Source: Psychrobacter sp. I-STPA6b (GTDB lineage Bacteria > Pseudomonadota > Gammaproteobacteria > Pseudomonadales > Moraxellaceae). From it: DNA of 64,000 bases. Made by a program: the position numbers and the translations under genes. Where the stretch lies: contig NZ_VEWM01000080.1 in the NCBI RefSeq assembly GCF_020662265.1, forward strand, positions 62,001 through 126,000. The letters are read 5' to 3'. This document shows, piece by piece, positions 16,263-27,217 of the stretch (its first letter is position 1; every line of letters starts with the position of its first letter). A model generated the notes under the pieces. The model had not been told where the DNA came from and made no database searches. It saw nothing but the letters and a program-made list of their open reading frames with translations.

Positions 16263-16304
16263 AACACTAAAAAACCCGACCATAAAATCGGGTTTTTTAG
16301 TGTT
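16263..16304. terminator. Strong bidirectional terminator
   Basis: A perfect 17-bp stem, AACACTAAAAAACCCGA with its reverse complement after an 8-nt loop. A- and T-tracts lie within the stem, so it serves the D-lactate dehydrogenase gene (+) and liuA (-), which converge here. Confidence 0.92.
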
Positions 16305-16337
16305 AACTTATATAAGATAAAATCTATCTATTGCTAT

Positions 16338-17513
16338 TTATTTCGTCTCATTAAATAACTCACGCCCAATCAGCATACGGCGGATTTCGCTTGTACCTGC
16401 ACCAATCTCATACAGCTTAGCATCACGCCATAGGCGACCAAGTGGATATTCGTTAGTATAGCCATTACCACCAAAGATTTGGATGCCCTCACCTGCCATC
16501 CAAGTGGCTTTTTCGGCACACCACAAGATAACACTGGCACAGTCTTTACGCACTTGACGGCTATGCCCTGCTCCAAGCTGGTCAAGGTTTTTACCGACAG
16601 TGTATAAATAGCTGCGTCCTGCCTGCAAGACGGTATACATATCCGCCACTTTACCTTGGATAAGCTGAAACTCACCGATGGACTGCCCAAATTGTTTACG
16701 GTCATGAATATATGGAATGACGTTATCCATCACTGCCTGCATGATACCCACAGGACCTGCCGCCAATACCGCACGCTCATAGTCCAAGCCACTCATCAAT
16801 ACTTTAACGCCATTGTTTAGACCACCTAGGATATTTTCATCGGGAACAAAGACATTTTCAAAGGTCATCTCGCCTGTGTGACTGCCCCGCATACCCAGTT
16901 TGTCGAGTTTTTGTGCAGTACCAAAGCCTTCCATGCCTTTTTCGACCAAAAAGGCGGTGATACCTTTTGCCCCAAGTTCAGGGTTGGTTTTAGCATAGAC
17001 GACCATTACGTCCGCATCAGGACCATTGGTAATCCACATTTTGGTACCGTTTAATACATAGCCACCATCTGCTTGGGTCGCTTTTAGCTTCATACTGGTC
17101 ACATCTGAGCCAGCACCGGGCTCACTCATCGCTAATGCACCGATAAATTCACCACTAATCAGTTTGGGCAAAAACTTTTGCTTTTGGGCTTCATCGCCAT
17201 TACGTTTGATTTGGTTAACGCAGAGGTTGGAATGAGCACCATAGCTTAAGGCAACTGAGGCAGAGGCTCGGCTAATCTCTTCCATGGCGACCATGTGGGC
17301 AACATAGCCCATATCAACTCCGCCATATTGCTCAGGTACGGTGATGCCATGTAGTCCAAGCTCACCCATTTTTTGCCATAAGTCCATTGGGAACTGGTCA
17401 CTGCTGTCAATTTCGGCAGCTCGTGGGGCAATTTCACTGTCTGCAAAGCTACGTACGCTGTCTCGTAGGGCGTTGATGTCGTCACCAAGTTGGTAGTCTA
17501 GTCCTAAGTTCAT
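16338..17513 (-). CDS. liuA: Isovaleryl-CoA dehydrogenase
   Basis: 391 residues, full length for the acyl-CoA dehydrogenase family. It shows [14 protein letters not shown] (FAD/substrate loop), [12 protein letters not shown], the isovaleryl-type catalytic glutamate in [13 protein letters not shown], and the terminal [28 protein letters not shown]. It oxidises isovaleryl-CoA to 3-methylcrotonyl-CoA and passes electrons to ETF. Last gene of the minus-strand liu locus, 253 bp after liuE; AAGGA lies 7 nt before the ATG. The intervening gap is GC-richer than its surroundings and contains no gene I can support. Confidence 0.95.
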   Translation of the reverse strand: MNLGLDYQLGDDINALRDSVRSFADSEIAPRAAEIDSSDQFPMDLWQKMGELGLHGITVPEQYGGVDMGYVAHMVAMEEISRASASVALSYGAHSNLCVNQIKRNGDEAQKQKFLPKLISGEFIGALAMSEPGAGSDVTSMKLKATQADGGYVLNGTKMWITNGPDADVMVVYAKTNPELGAKGITAFLVEKGMEGFGTAQKLDKLGMRGSHTGEMTFENVFVPDENILGGLNNGVKVLMSGLDYERAVLAAGPVGIMQAVMDNVIPYIHDRKQFGQSIGEFQLIQGKVADMYTVLQAGRSYLYTVGKNLDQLGAGHSRQVRKDCASVILWCAEKATWMAGEGIQIFGGNGYTNEYPLGRLWRDAKLYEIGAGTSEIRRMLIGRELFNETK

Positions 17514-17766
17514 AAGTATTTCCTTGTGTTGGATGGTTGATTGGTTGTTATATACAGCTATGTATCGTTATATACGGAATATACGGAGCGTTGCTGTTAT
17601 AAGGCTTTTTAGCCCCGATAGTAGCGGTATCCTGACGCAGACGATGGCGATGCGGACTGTGGCAGGGGGTGGTGTCGAGGTAACAGCAACACCCGCTGAC
17701 ACATTAGTACGCACGCCATCGGCTCGGCAGATACAAGCGGATAGCGGGATTGGCTACTATTTATTT

Positions 17767-18684
17767 CTATTTACGTTTGTTAATCAAGGCACGGGCGACT
17801 CGTGAGCCATTGTCTCTGCCTAAAAATTCACTGATGCGCTCGCCAACGCTGACCAGTTTGTCAAGGTCGATGCCTGTTTTGATGCCCATGCCGTGGAGCA
17901 TATAGACGACGTCTTCGGTGGCGACATTACCCGTTGCCCCTTTGGCATAGGGACACCCGCCCAAACCTGCAACTGAAGTATCAAATTGACTGACACCAAG
18001 CTGTAAGGCGGCAAGGGTGTTGGCAAGGGCTTGCCCGTAGGTATCGTGAAAATGCCCTGAGACGTTGGCAACATCAATATAATCAAAGGCGGATTTTAGG
18101 GCGTTTTGTACTTTGATGGGCGTGCCAACGCCAATGGTATCAGCGATGCCCAAATGCTCTGCACCAATGTCAATCAGTTGTTTACAAACATAGGCAACTT
18201 GACTGGGGGTAACCTCACCTTCATAAGGACAACCTACCGTACAAGAGATAACACCTCGCACTTTAAAGCCTTGGGCTTTGGCAGCGGCAGCAACGGGAGC
18301 AAAACGCTCAATGCTTTCAGCAATGCTACAGTTGAGGTTTTTTTGGCTAAAGGCTTCACTGGCTGAAGCAAAAATCACCACTTCATCGGGGCGATAGGTG
18401 ACAGCATTGTCAAAGCCGCGCATATTGGGTACGAGTACGGAGTAGCAAACATCGTCACGGCGGTTTTGGGCAATGTGTGCCATGATGTCGCTGTTATCTG
18501 CCATTTGCGGTACCCATTTGGGCGAGACAAAGCTGGTAGCTTCGAGTTTTTTGATACCTGCATCAATCAAACCATCAATAAGCTGTAGTTTGACTTCTGT
18601 GGGGACGGGCTGTTTTTCGTTTTGTAAGCCGTCTCTTGCACCCACATCAATAATGGTGACTTGCTGGGGGTAGTCTATGCTCAT
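17767..18684 (-). CDS. liuE: Hydroxymethylglutaryl-CoA lyase
   Basis: 305 residues. The TIM-barrel motifs are present: IIDVGARDGLQNE with the catalytic Arg-Asp pair, SGHFHDTYGQALAN with the metal-binding His-x-His, and GLGGCPYAKGATGNVATED with the active-site cysteine. It splits HMG-CoA into acetoacetate and acetyl-CoA, the last step of leucine breakdown. AAGGA stands 7 nt before the ATG. It lies 53 nt downstream of liuD. Confidence 0.95.
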   Translation of the reverse strand: MSIDYPQQVTIIDVGARDGLQNEKQPVPTEVKLQLIDGLIDAGIKKLEATSFVSPKWVPQMADNSDIMAHIAQNRRDDVCYSVLVPNMRGFDNAVTYRPDEVVIFASASEAFSQKNLNCSIAESIERFAPVAAAAKAQGFKVRGVISCTVGCPYEGEVTPSQVAYVCKQLIDIGAEHLGIADTIGVGTPIKVQNALKSAFDYIDVANVSGHFHDTYGQALANTLAALQLGVSQFDTSVAGLGGCPYAKGATGNVATEDVVYMLHGMGIKTGIDLDKLVSVGERISEFLGRDNGSRVARALINKRK

Positions 18685-18737
18685 AGCAATATCCTTATAC
18701 CTTGCGATGGTTAAAAATTGGCAACTTAGTCGGCAAC

Positions 18738-20960
18738 TTAGTCATCAATCGGGGTCAGGCGTAATAGCTCATCGCCATCGGCAACAAGGTCGCCTGCCGC
18801 AAATAATAGCTCTGCGACCACGCCATCGCTTGGGGCAGTGATGGTATGTTCGATTTTCATCGCTTCGATAACGGCTAATGGCTCACCTTGTTTGACACTA
18901 TCCCCCACAGCGACTTTAAAGGCAACCACTTGCCCCGGCATGGGTGATTTTAGGCTACCGCCTGCTTGAGCTTCTTCGCCTGTGTTGGCTCTTGGGTCGA
19001 TTAGGATAATGTGTCCGCTACCATTATCAGCAAATACGGCGATATTTTCACCATTATGAGAGGCATTTGCACTACTTGGGTGTTGCCAACTTTGCACGCT
19101 TTGGCGTATGCCATCAAGCCATAAGATATGGCTATGTTTATCTTGATTTTGATACTCAATCTGCCCTGTATATAGTGGCTCGCTGTCTTTTTGCTCACTG
19201 GCTTTTTGCTGATTCTCCTCTTTCTCGTCGCCTTCTAACGCCTGATTTTGATAAATGGTTAGGGTAAATTGTCCCTGACTTTGACTCTGACTTTGAATAT
19301 CAGCAGTGGTGTTATCTTTAGGCTGCCAGTTACTAAGGGTTGCGGTTAATGTTAATTCCTTATTGCTACTTTGAGCATTTTGGTCATCTTGTGAATCGCT
19401 CTGATAATCCTCAACAATCAATTGGAAATGGCGTTGATACGGGGTATATGCTCGCCAGCCTGACTGTTTACTAAATGGGTCATTGCTTTGTCCAGTCGCT
19501 TGTCCTGTACTTTGACCGCTACATTCGCTGGCAAGTTTTTGGCTAATGGCAGTTGTCACCAATAACGGCAATGATAACCGTTGCTGATGGAACAGATGCT
19601 GTTTTTCTCGCTCAATCAGTGCAGTGTCTAAGTTGGCTTGTGAAAAAGACTCGGTTGCCAAGATATGACGCAAAAATGCCACATTATTAGGCAGTCCGAC
19701 AATACGAGTCTGAGCTAAGGCTTGGTCAAGTTTGGCTAGGGCTTGCTCACGACTGGGGGCATGCACAATCAATTTGGCAATCATCGAATCATAAAAGGGG
19801 CTAATCACATCACCTTCACCAACACCATCGTCGATGCGTACATTAGCGATGGCAAAGCTTTGATGTTCAGGCTTTTGATAAGTAAATAGCGTACCTGTGG
19901 CAGGTAAAAATTGATTATCAGGGTTTTCGGCACAGATACGCGCTTCGATGGCATGACCGTTAATTGTTAGCTCATCTTGACGCTTGGGCAGTGGCTCACC
20001 TGCTGCCACTCGCAATTGCCATTCGACCAAATCCACACCTGTGATGGCTTCCGTGACGGGATGCTCCACCTGTAAGCGGGTATTCATCTCCATAAAATAA
20101 AAGCTCATCTGACCTTGACGCTGCTCAACGATAAACTCTACCGTTCCTGCACCGACATAGTTAACGGCTTGGGCAGCATTAATGGCAGCTTGCCCCATTG
20201 CTTGACGCATATCTTCATCAACATCAGGGGCGGGGGCTTCTTCTAGTACCTTTTGGTGGCGACGCTGTACTGAGCAATCACGTTCAAACAAATGCACATA
20301 GTTACCATGTTTGTCACCAAAGACTTGAATTTCAATATGGCGAGGCTTGAGAGCATATTTTTCTATTAATACATTGTCATTACCAAAACTGGTAATGGCT
20401 TCACGGCGACACGAATCCAGCAAGCTAATAAAATCTTCACTACGCTCAACGAGTCGCATACCTTTACCACCACCGCCTGAACTGGCTTTGATAAGTACAG
20501 GATAGCCAATTTGATCAGCTTGCTGATGCAAAAATTCGGGGTCTTGATTATCTCCATGATAACCGGGGATAAGCGGTACTTGTGCTTGTTCCATTAATCG
20601 TTTGGACTCAGCTTTTAGCCCCATCGCAGTAATTGCCGAGGCTGGAGGCCCAATAAAAGCAATACCTGCATCTTCACAAGCTTGAGCAAAGGCATCATTT
20701 TCACTTAAAAATCCATAGCCGGGGTGAATGGCTTCGGCATTGGTTTGTTTGGCAATCTCAATAATGGCATCACCACGCAGATAGCTGTCTTTGGGCGATG
20801 AGCCACCCAAATAGACGGCTTCATCACAGACACTAACGTGCTTGGCATCACGGTCAGCATCTGAGTACACCGCTACGGTTCGAATACCCATGCGTTTGGC
20901 TGTGGCAGCCACACGGCAAGCAATTTCTCCACGATTGGCAATTAAGATTTTTGAAAACAT
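18738..20960 (-). CDS. liuD: 3-Methylcrotonyl-CoA carboxylase, alpha (biotin) subunit
   Basis: 740 residues, 70-80 longer than usual. The biotin carboxylase domain (~1-450) has [42 protein letters not shown]; the C-terminal biotinyl domain has SPMPGQVVAF and the biotin lysine in EAMKIEHT. Between them lies the BT-type linker domain, swollen here by Gln/Ser/Asp-rich low-complexity stretches (residues ~500-620). Together with LiuB it carboxylates 3-methylcrotonyl-CoA to 3-methylglutaconyl-CoA. The sequence is closer to MCC-alpha than to AccC, which has its own gene at 32770. AAGGAAGG precedes the ATG. Confidence 0.93.
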   Translation of the reverse strand: MFSKILIANRGEIACRVAATAKRMGIRTVAVYSDADRDAKHVSVCDEAVYLGGSSPKDSYLRGDAIIEIAKQTNAEAIHPGYGFLSENDAFAQACEDAGIAFIGPPASAITAMGLKAESKRLMEQAQVPLIPGYHGDNQDPEFLHQQADQIGYPVLIKASSGGGGKGMRLVERSEDFISLLDSCRREAITSFGNDNVLIEKYALKPRHIEIQVFGDKHGNYVHLFERDCSVQRRHQKVLEEAPAPDVDEDMRQAMGQAAINAAQAVNYVGAGTVEFIVEQRQGQMSFYFMEMNTRLQVEHPVTEAITGVDLVEWQLRVAAGEPLPKRQDELTINGHAIEARICAENPDNQFLPATGTLFTYQKPEHQSFAIANVRIDDGVGEGDVISPFYDSMIAKLIVHAPSREQALAKLDQALAQTRIVGLPNNVAFLRHILATESFSQANLDTALIEREKQHLFHQQRLSLPLLVTTAISQKLASECSGQSTGQATGQSNDPFSKQSGWRAYTPYQRHFQLIVEDYQSDSQDDQNAQSSNKELTLTATLSNWQPKDNTTADIQSQSQSQGQFTLTIYQNQALEGDEKEENQQKASEQKDSEPLYTGQIEYQNQDKHSHILWLDGIRQSVQSWQHPSSANASHNGENIAVFADNGSGHIILIDPRANTGEEAQAGGSLKSPMPGQVVAFKVAVGDSVKQGEPLAVIEAMKIEHTITAPSDGVVAELLFAAGDLVADGDELLRLTPIDD

Positions 20961-21076
20961 AACCTTCCTTGTTTTGGCTAGACCTTGTTTTGGCTAAATA
21001 AATATATTGCGACTTATTTGGCTACTTAAACAACTTTCTACTTATTTCTACTTAAATTTATAACTGAGTCGAGGTA

Positions 21077-21925
21077 TTAACGTACATACTTATTACTGTG
21101 TGCATCAAATGTTAACCAATAGCTTTCTCGGGTTGTCGTCGTTTTTGACTCTACTGGCTCACCCTCAATGGCTGGGGTCACCTGATGAATTAAGTTCACT
21201 CGTAATGGATAAAAACCATTACTCATTTTACTTGTATCTAATATTTTGACGTTACCTTCCGTTTCTGTCCACTCTTCATATCCCATATAACTGTGGCTAA
21301 GCTCCAATTCAGCAACGTCTTGAATTTTATTGCCAATCGGTGCATACATCACCCATTGACTGCTGCTTTCTCCACCTGCTCCTGAGCCATAAAACTCACC
21401 AACCCAGCCAAATTTATCGGCTCCCACAGCCACCAACTTAAAGCCATCATCACCATTACTCATACTCATTTGTGACTTGCCCCATTGTCCATTGGGAATA
21501 TAAGGGGTACTGGCAGACAAGCGCCATTGACCATTAGTTGGCTGTTGACCTAATATAAATAAGCCATCCAATCCTTGACTGACATGTCCTATAGGCTGCT
21601 CGTCATCTTCGACCATGTCACTTGATACCATCATATACAGAGTAGGCTCACCATTGACTGTTTTTTGGGTGATGCTATCAATCTTCATGCAATATCTATC
21701 TTGATAAGTAGTGCCATAATCTGTGGTGTATTTATAGGTATATCGCAAACATTGATGCTGATTATCATAATCATTGCCATAATATTGAGTCAAAATCTGC
21801 TCAATTTTTGTCACCGCCTCGGTGGGTAGTTTTTCAGATGGCGTTGGCTCAGCTTGCACTACATGGCTAGTTGCCAATAATGCTAACGATATCAGCAAAT
21901 AACTAACATTTTTTGAGTATTTCAT
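21077..21925 (-). CDS. Secreted protein of unknown function inside the liu locus
   Basis: 282 residues. The N terminus MKYSKNVSYLLISLALLATSHVVQA is a clear Sec signal peptide with a probable cut before EPTPSEK. The mature part has one cysteine pair near residues 60-80 (HQCLRY, DRYCMK) and many Trp/Gly/Ser-rich strand-like stretches, suggesting a beta-rich periplasmic protein. I do not recognise a family. The ATG at 21925 is preferred over a TTG at 21961 that would overlap liuC. It sits between liuD and liuC on the same strand, so it is probably co-transcribed with leucine catabolism genes, but no enzymatic role is evident. Confidence 0.8.
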   Translation of the reverse strand: MKYSKNVSYLLISLALLATSHVVQAEPTPSEKLPTEAVTKIEQILTQYYGNDYDNQHQCLRYTYKYTTDYGTTYQDRYCMKIDSITQKTVNGEPTLYMMVSSDMVEDDEQPIGHVSQGLDGLFILGQQPTNGQWRLSASTPYIPNGQWGKSQMSMSNGDDGFKLVAVGADKFGWVGEFYGSGAGGESSSQWVMYAPIGNKIQDVAELELSHSYMGYEEWTETEGNVKILDTSKMSNGFYPLRVNLIHQVTPAIEGEPVESKTTTTRESYWLTFDAHSNKYVR

Positions 21926-21948
21926 ATATAAATTTGCCTTATCTATAT

Positions 21949-22770
21949 CTATCCCAACCAATTTGGCTTACGCTTTTGCAAAAATGCCTGTACGCCCTCT
22001 TTACCTTCATCAGAGGCACGAATATCGGCAATGCCTTCTACCGTATACTGTATCAATGACTCATCAATGTCTTGATAAGCCACATCATCGAGCAGTTTTT
22101 TACACACACTGAGGGCATTGGGGCTTACTTTACACAGTCTTTGGCTAATATCGGCTACCACATCCTGTAACTCTTCTTCACTGACCCGCTCATGAATTAA
22201 ACCAATTCGCCTTGCTTCTTTGGCATCAAATACTTCTGCGGTCAAAAAGTAACGTCTAGCAGCACGTACACCCATCGCCTGTACCACATAGGGGCTAATG
22301 GTCGCAGGTACTAAACCCAATCGAACTTCACTTAAGCAAAAGCTGGCAGTTTTCACAGCGATTGCCACATCACAAACTGCGACCAGTCCAACACCACCTG
22401 CGTAGACATCACCTTGAATGGCAGCCACTGTTGGCTTAGGGCAATGATAAATGGTGCTAAGCATCTGTGCCAGTTTGTCCGCATCAGCAAGGTTCTCACT
22501 ACGGTCATAATCTGCCATCGCCCGCATCCAGTTTAAATCTGCCCCTGCACAAAATGCCTTGCCCGCCCCTGTTAATACAATGGCTCGTACTTGAGTATCT
22601 GTACCCAACTGACTAAAGACTTGCTGTAACTCAGCAATGACTTCATCATTAAAAGCATTGCGTTTATCAGGACGGTTTAGAGTGACAGTTGCCACTTGAT
22701 TGTCAATAGTGACCAATAATGTATTAAAGCCCTGATAGCTGTTTTTCTGGCTATTTTTCTGATTGCTCAT
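21949..22770 (-). CDS. liuC: Methylglutaconyl-CoA hydratase (enoyl-CoA hydratase family)
   Basis: 273 residues, crotonase fold. Oxyanion-hole motifs AFCAGADLNWMRAMAD and IQGDVYAGGVGLVAVCD are visible; the 'GADLNWM' string is typical of LiuC rather than FadB-type hydratases. FCLSEVRLGLVPATISPYV follows. It hydrates 3-methylglutaconyl-CoA to HMG-CoA. The N terminus carries an Asn/Gln/Lys-rich extension of ~12 residues. Located directly downstream of liuB. Confidence 0.92.
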   Translation of the reverse strand: MSNQKNSQKNSYQGFNTLLVTIDNQVATVTLNRPDKRNAFNDEVIAELQQVFSQLGTDTQVRAIVLTGAGKAFCAGADLNWMRAMADYDRSENLADADKLAQMLSTIYHCPKPTVAAIQGDVYAGGVGLVAVCDVAIAVKTASFCLSEVRLGLVPATISPYVVQAMGVRAARRYFLTAEVFDAKEARRIGLIHERVSEEELQDVVADISQRLCKVSPNALSVCKKLLDDVAYQDIDESLIQYTVEGIADIRASDEGKEGVQAFLQKRKPNWLG

Positions 22771-22836
22771 AATAGATTCTCTTTTTTATGCCCTTTTATT
22801 TTATACCCTATTATATTGCTATGTTACAGATTCACT

Positions 22837-24447
22837 TTACATTCTAAAAATACCATACGTGGTATCGTCAATTGGTGCGTTATACGCAGCACTTAGCCCT
22901 AATGCCAATACTTGTCTGGTATCTGCTGGGTCAATGATACCATCATCCCATAAGCGAGCCGTGGCATAATAAGGATGTCCTTGAGCTTCGTACTGCTCAC
23001 GAATGGGGGCTTTAAAGGCCTCTTCATCCTCCACACTCCAAGTCTCACCCTTACGCTCAAAGTTATCGCGTTTCACCGTTGCCAATACGGAGGCGGCCTG
23101 CTCTCCTCCCATCACTGAAATGCGGGCATTGGGCCACATCCACAAAAAGCGTGGACTGTAGGCACGACCACACATACCATAGTTACCTGCCCCAAATGAG
23201 CCACCCACTATCACTGTAAATTTCGGAACACTAGCATTTGCCACCGCCATCACCATTTTTGCCCCATGACGCGCAATGCCCTCATTTTCATATTTACGCC
23301 CGACCATAAAGCCCGTGATATTTTGTAAAAAGACCAATGGAATTTTTCGTTTACAACACAGCTCAATAAAGTGTGTGCCTTTTTGTGCCGACTCACTAAA
23401 CAAAATACCATTATTGGCAATAATACCCACTTTCATACCTTCGATATGGGCAAAGCCACATACCAGCGTCGTGCCAAAACGGGCTTTAAATTCATCAAAC
23501 TCACTGGCATCGACAATACGAGCAATAATCTCACGAATATCAAAAGGTTTGCGGGTATCCGTAGGAATAATACCGTATAGCTCTTTGGCATCATACTTAG
23601 GTGGACGAGGGCTGATTTGATTGGGGATTTGCTTAGCAGGACGATTTAAATTAGCCACAATATCCCGTGCTAGTGATAAAGCATGCGCATCATTTTGTGC
23701 CAAATAATCGACCACACCTGACAAGCGGGTATGCACATCTCCACCGCCTAAGTCTTCAGCACTGACTTCCTCACCCGTAGCAGCTTTGACCAGTGGTGGC
23801 CCACCCAAAAAGATGGTACCTTGCTCTTTGACAATGATGGACTCATCACTCATCGCTGGTACATATGCCCCACCCGCCGTACAGCTACCCATCACCACCG
23901 CAATTTGTGGTATACCTGCCGCCGACATATTGGCTTGGTTAAAAAAGATACGCCCAAAATGCTCTTTATCAGGGAATACTTCGTCTTGGTTAGGTAGGTT
24001 TGCCCCCCCTGAATCCACCAAATAGACACATGGTAAGTTATTTTCTCGGGCAATCTCTTGCGCACGTAGATGTTTTTTCACCGTCATTGGATAATAAGTA
24101 CCACCTTTAACCGTGGCATCATTACACACAATCATACACTCAACGCCTGCAATCCGCCCAATACCAGCAATCAACCCTGCCGCAGGAATATCAGCATCAT
24201 ACATATTAAAGGCTGCCATCGGCGAGATTTCCAAAAATGGCGTACCCGCATCAAGCAATTGCTCAACCCGCTCACGAGGCAACAACTTACCTCGAGCCAG
24301 ATGCTTTGCCCTTGCCCGCTCTGAGCCACCAACAGCAATGGTTTTTAGATGTGCATACAAATCATCCACCACCGCTTGCATGGCAGCCGCATTTTGCCCA
24401 AATTCGGCAGAATTAACACTCAATTTACTGGTAATTACAGAAGTCAT
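22837..24447 (-). CDS. liuB: 3-Methylcrotonyl-CoA carboxylase, beta (carboxyltransferase) subunit
   Basis: 536 residues, the normal length. Carboxyltransferase motifs include [57 protein letters not shown] and [14 protein letters not shown] followed by [15 protein letters not shown]. It forms the core of the MCC holoenzyme with LiuD. The ATG follows AAGAG. A TATAGTC-type repeat (24527-24634) stands about 80 bp upstream, between liuB and the acyl-CoA synthetase gene, and may separate two transcripts. Confidence 0.95.
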   Translation of the reverse strand: MTSVITSKLSVNSAEFGQNAAAMQAVVDDLYAHLKTIAVGGSERARAKHLARGKLLPRERVEQLLDAGTPFLEISPMAAFNMYDADIPAAGLIAGIGRIAGVECMIVCNDATVKGGTYYPMTVKKHLRAQEIARENNLPCVYLVDSGGANLPNQDEVFPDKEHFGRIFFNQANMSAAGIPQIAVVMGSCTAGGAYVPAMSDESIIVKEQGTIFLGGPPLVKAATGEEVSAEDLGGGDVHTRLSGVVDYLAQNDAHALSLARDIVANLNRPAKQIPNQISPRPPKYDAKELYGIIPTDTRKPFDIREIIARIVDASEFDEFKARFGTTLVCGFAHIEGMKVGIIANNGILFSESAQKGTHFIELCCKRKIPLVFLQNITGFMVGRKYENEGIARHGAKMVMAVANASVPKFTVIVGGSFGAGNYGMCGRAYSPRFLWMWPNARISVMGGEQAASVLATVKRDNFERKGETWSVEDEEAFKAPIREQYEAQGHPYYATARLWDDGIIDPADTRQVLALGLSAAYNAPIDDTTYGIFRM

Positions 24448-24526
24448 AAATGCTCTTTTTTAGTGAATATTGGTTAATACTAATAAATAAATGGGATTAT
24501 CTATAATTTGCCCAATGTCTTTTCTT

Positions 24527-24634
24527 TATAGTCTGCCTAATATAAATCCACCACGGTGTTAACCTCACTTGATGTACTACTTGTACTATCTTCACTCAGT
24601 TGCCTTGTGGTGAAATTATATTAGATTGACTATA
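24527..24634. repeat. TATAGTC/GACTATA palindromic repeat, copy 2 (subtype A)
   Basis: 108 bp, from TATAGTCTGCC to TTGACTATA. The inner arms AATCCACCACGG and the right-hand GTTGCCTTGTGGTGAAATTATATTAGATT show subtype A. In the reverse orientation it matches copies at 44673 and 61380 nearly base for base. The centre is GTACTACTTGTAC. Lies in the gap between the acyl-CoA synthetase gene and liuB. Confidence 0.85.
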
Positions 24635-24713
24635 TCAAAAAGTCTTAATCTCAAAGCTTTAAATCAAAAGCTTTCATTTAAACGCCTTGATTTACTGACC
24701 TTTAACCAAAAGA

Positions 24714-26474
24714 CTATTCTAATCCCAACTCTGCTATCATCGCTTCAACAATTTTGTATTTTTGGATTTTACCCGTAATAGTCATCGGATATTCCTCAAC
24801 AAAGCGATAATATTTCGGAACTTTATAATGGGCGATGTTATCTCGGCAGAATTGCTTGACCTCTTCCTCGGTCAACTCAGCATCTTTTTTGGCGATAATC
24901 CACGCTGCTAATACTTCGCCATAATGGTCATCTGGGACGCCGACAATCTGCACATCACGAATTTTTGGATGGCGGTATAGATAGTTTTCAATCTCCACAG
25001 GATAGATATTTTCACCACCACGGATAACCATATCCTTACTACGTCCAACAATCTTAATATAGCCTTCTTCATCCATCACTGCCAAATCACCTGTGTGCAT
25101 CCAGCCATCTTGGATTGCCTCTTTGGTTTTAAAGCGACTGCCCCAATAGCCTTTCATCACCGAATAGCCACGAGTCAGTAATTCACCAGTCTCCCCAATC
25201 GGCACAACTTCGCCTGTTTCAGTATCGACAATTTTCACCTCAATATTAGGTTGTACCAAACCCACAGTTGAGACTTGTTTTTCAAGCGGGGTATGCTCAT
25301 TGGTTTGGCAAGACACAGGGCTGGTTTCGGTCATACCATAAGCGATGGTGACCTCATTCATATGCATCTCATTAATGACTCGACGCATCACCTCAATCGG
25401 ACAGCTTGAGCCTGCCATAATGCCTGTACGTAGTGTCGATAGGTCATATTTTGCAAAGTCTGGATGGTCAAGCTCAGCAATAAACATCGTTGGGACACCA
25501 TGTAAGCCCGTACACTTCTCTTCCTCAACCGTTTGCAACACGGTTAACGGCTCAAAACCATCATTTGGATAGACCATACAACCGCCATGGGTTAGCACTG
25601 CCAAATTGCCCAGCACCATACCGAAGCAGTGATATAACGGCACAGGAATACACAGCCTGTCTTCATGGGTTAGGTTCATCGCCTCACCGATAAAGTAGCC
25701 GTTATTTAAAATATTGCGATGAGTCAGCGTTGCCCCTTTGGGTGTACCAGTTGTGCCACTGGTAAACTGTACGTTAATTGGGTCAGTATTTTTAAGGGTT
25801 GCTTGACGCTCCGCCACTCTGGGGTCATCGGCATCACCTTCAGCAAGCCAGTTAGAAAACTTCTGCATAAAGCCAAAGGTTTCATCCGTATCTGGCTCAT
25901 CAATCCAAATGATACGCTCAACGGTCGGAATTTCTACCAAATCAAGCTGATGATATGGCTTGTGGTAAATCTCAGGGCATAGCTCACGGATAAGCTGAGC
26001 ATAATCACTGCTCTTAAAATGACGCATCAGCACCAATACCGAACAGCCCAACTTATTTAACGCATATTGCAATTCAAAGGTACGATACGCAGGGTTAATA
26101 TTCACCAAAATCACCCCAACCTTTGCAGTAGCAAGCTGTAGCAATAGCCACTCAGCATTATTGTGCGACCAAATACCCACACGGTCACCCACCTCAAGCC
26201 CCATTTCAATCATGGCACTGGCAAGCTGATTGACCTGACGTTGAAGCTGACGATACGTCCAGCGAATATTTTGCTGACGTACTACTAAGGCTTCACGCTC
26301 GGGATATTTATCACAGATGGCATCAAAAAAATCACCAATGGTCGCCTCAATTAACGGTACTTGAGGTCCTTTATCATGGCTCATGGTCAGCGGGGCATTG
26401 GCAGATTTTGCCCCCATATTGATTTTTGGTAGGTTATCTAATAAGGCTAGTGTGTCTGAATTTGCAGAAGTCAT
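24714..26474 (-). CDS. AMP-forming acyl-CoA synthetase
   Basis: 586 residues. ANL-superfamily motifs: [16 protein letters not shown] (P-loop), [48 protein letters not shown] and the C-terminal catalytic lysine region [12 protein letters not shown]. It activates a fatty or branched-chain acid to its CoA thioester. Similar ligases accompany liu or atu clusters in Pseudomonas, so isovalerate or a medium-chain acid is plausible, but substrate choice is an inference. AAAGGA precedes the ATG; 250 bp upstream is a thioesterase gene on the same strand. Confidence 0.88.
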   Translation of the reverse strand: MTSANSDTLALLDNLPKINMGAKSANAPLTMSHDKGPQVPLIEATIGDFFDAICDKYPEREALVVRQQNIRWTYRQLQRQVNQLASAMIEMGLEVGDRVGIWSHNNAEWLLLQLATAKVGVILVNINPAYRTFELQYALNKLGCSVLVLMRHFKSSDYAQLIRELCPEIYHKPYHQLDLVEIPTVERIIWIDEPDTDETFGFMQKFSNWLAEGDADDPRVAERQATLKNTDPINVQFTSGTTGTPKGATLTHRNILNNGYFIGEAMNLTHEDRLCIPVPLYHCFGMVLGNLAVLTHGGCMVYPNDGFEPLTVLQTVEEEKCTGLHGVPTMFIAELDHPDFAKYDLSTLRTGIMAGSSCPIEVMRRVINEMHMNEVTIAYGMTETSPVSCQTNEHTPLEKQVSTVGLVQPNIEVKIVDTETGEVVPIGETGELLTRGYSVMKGYWGSRFKTKEAIQDGWMHTGDLAVMDEEGYIKIVGRSKDMVIRGGENIYPVEIENYLYRHPKIRDVQIVGVPDDHYGEVLAAWIIAKKDAELTEEEVKQFCRDNIAHYKVPKYYRFVEEYPMTITGKIQKYKIVEAMIAELGLE

Positions 26475-26723
26475 AACGAATCCTTTCGTTGAGTGTGTAT
26501 TTTATAGTGAGTTGTATAATGAATTATCATATTCCATTATGGATTATTAATTAATATACCGTTACCTAATTATTAATGTCAACAATAATGATACAAATAA
26601 TCTCATTAAATACATTAAGTTTATTGGTATTCAACATAAAGAATGACAACTTTTTCCCTCAGGTTGTTCTTACTTTATCATACAAATAGCATCGAGTTTG
26701 ATAATAAGCTCATCCACATTTAC

Positions 26724-27152
26724 CTAGGGTGCGTTAAACAAAAGTGACTGTCCTTTTTTATAAATATCAGCAGGAAATGGGCAAGCTTTGCGTTTGTGTG
26801 GGTCAATACAAACAGCAGTGAGTGTGCAAGAAGCACAATGTATATCCGTTTCAGCGTTATATAACTTCTGCTCTACTGTCACTGACTTTTCACTTATTTT
26901 GGCAATATAAGACTCAATATAAACCACATCACCTGCCAGCAACTCTTTAAAATAACGAATATTCTGCTCAACTGTTGCCATAGCAATATCACCTTGACGC
27001 AATAAACTTGGCGTAATACCCATCTGGTTAAATGCGTGCCAAATAGACTGCTCAAATAACTCACCATAAGCCCGAATATTAACATGACCCATGTGATCAC
27101 ATTGCCAACTATGCACCATGCCACGTCCTGTGGCAAATACCTTGTCACTCAT
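26724..27152 (-). CDS. Acyl-CoA thioesterase, hotdog fold (4-hydroxybenzoyl-CoA thioesterase/YbgC type)
   Basis: 142 residues. The N-terminal CDHMGHVNIRAYGELFEQ matches the 4HBT catalytic motif, with Asp in DHMGHVN as the nucleophile or base. It hydrolyses an acyl-CoA, substrate unknown. Adjacent to an acyl-CoA synthetase and the liu genes, it may recycle CoA in branched-chain acid catabolism. GGGAAG lies before the ATG. The last codons overlap a sequence resembling an IS5-type end (AGGGTGCGTT), which could have altered the C terminus. Confidence 0.85.
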   Translation of the reverse strand: MSDKVFATGRGMVHSWQCDHMGHVNIRAYGELFEQSIWHAFNQMGITPSLLRQGDIAMATVEQNIRYFKELLAGDVVYIESYIAKISEKSVTVEQKLYNAETDIHCASCTLTAVCIDPHKRKACPFPADIYKKGQSLLFNAP

Positions 27153-27217
27153 TTTATCTTCCCTTTTTATACCATCCCTTTTTATAATAACTAAATTATC
27201 ATCGCTATATTCGTCAC

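Noticed and set aside
15813..16283. 156-codon antisense frame across the D-lactate dehydrogenase gene
   Set aside because: It mirrors conserved catalytic codons of the sense gene, has no SD and no recognisable domain; it is a compositional shadow.
17524..17805. 93-codon frame in the liuE-liuA gap
   Set aside because: It runs into the 3' end of liuE on the opposite strand, lacks a ribosome binding site and has no recognisable sequence.
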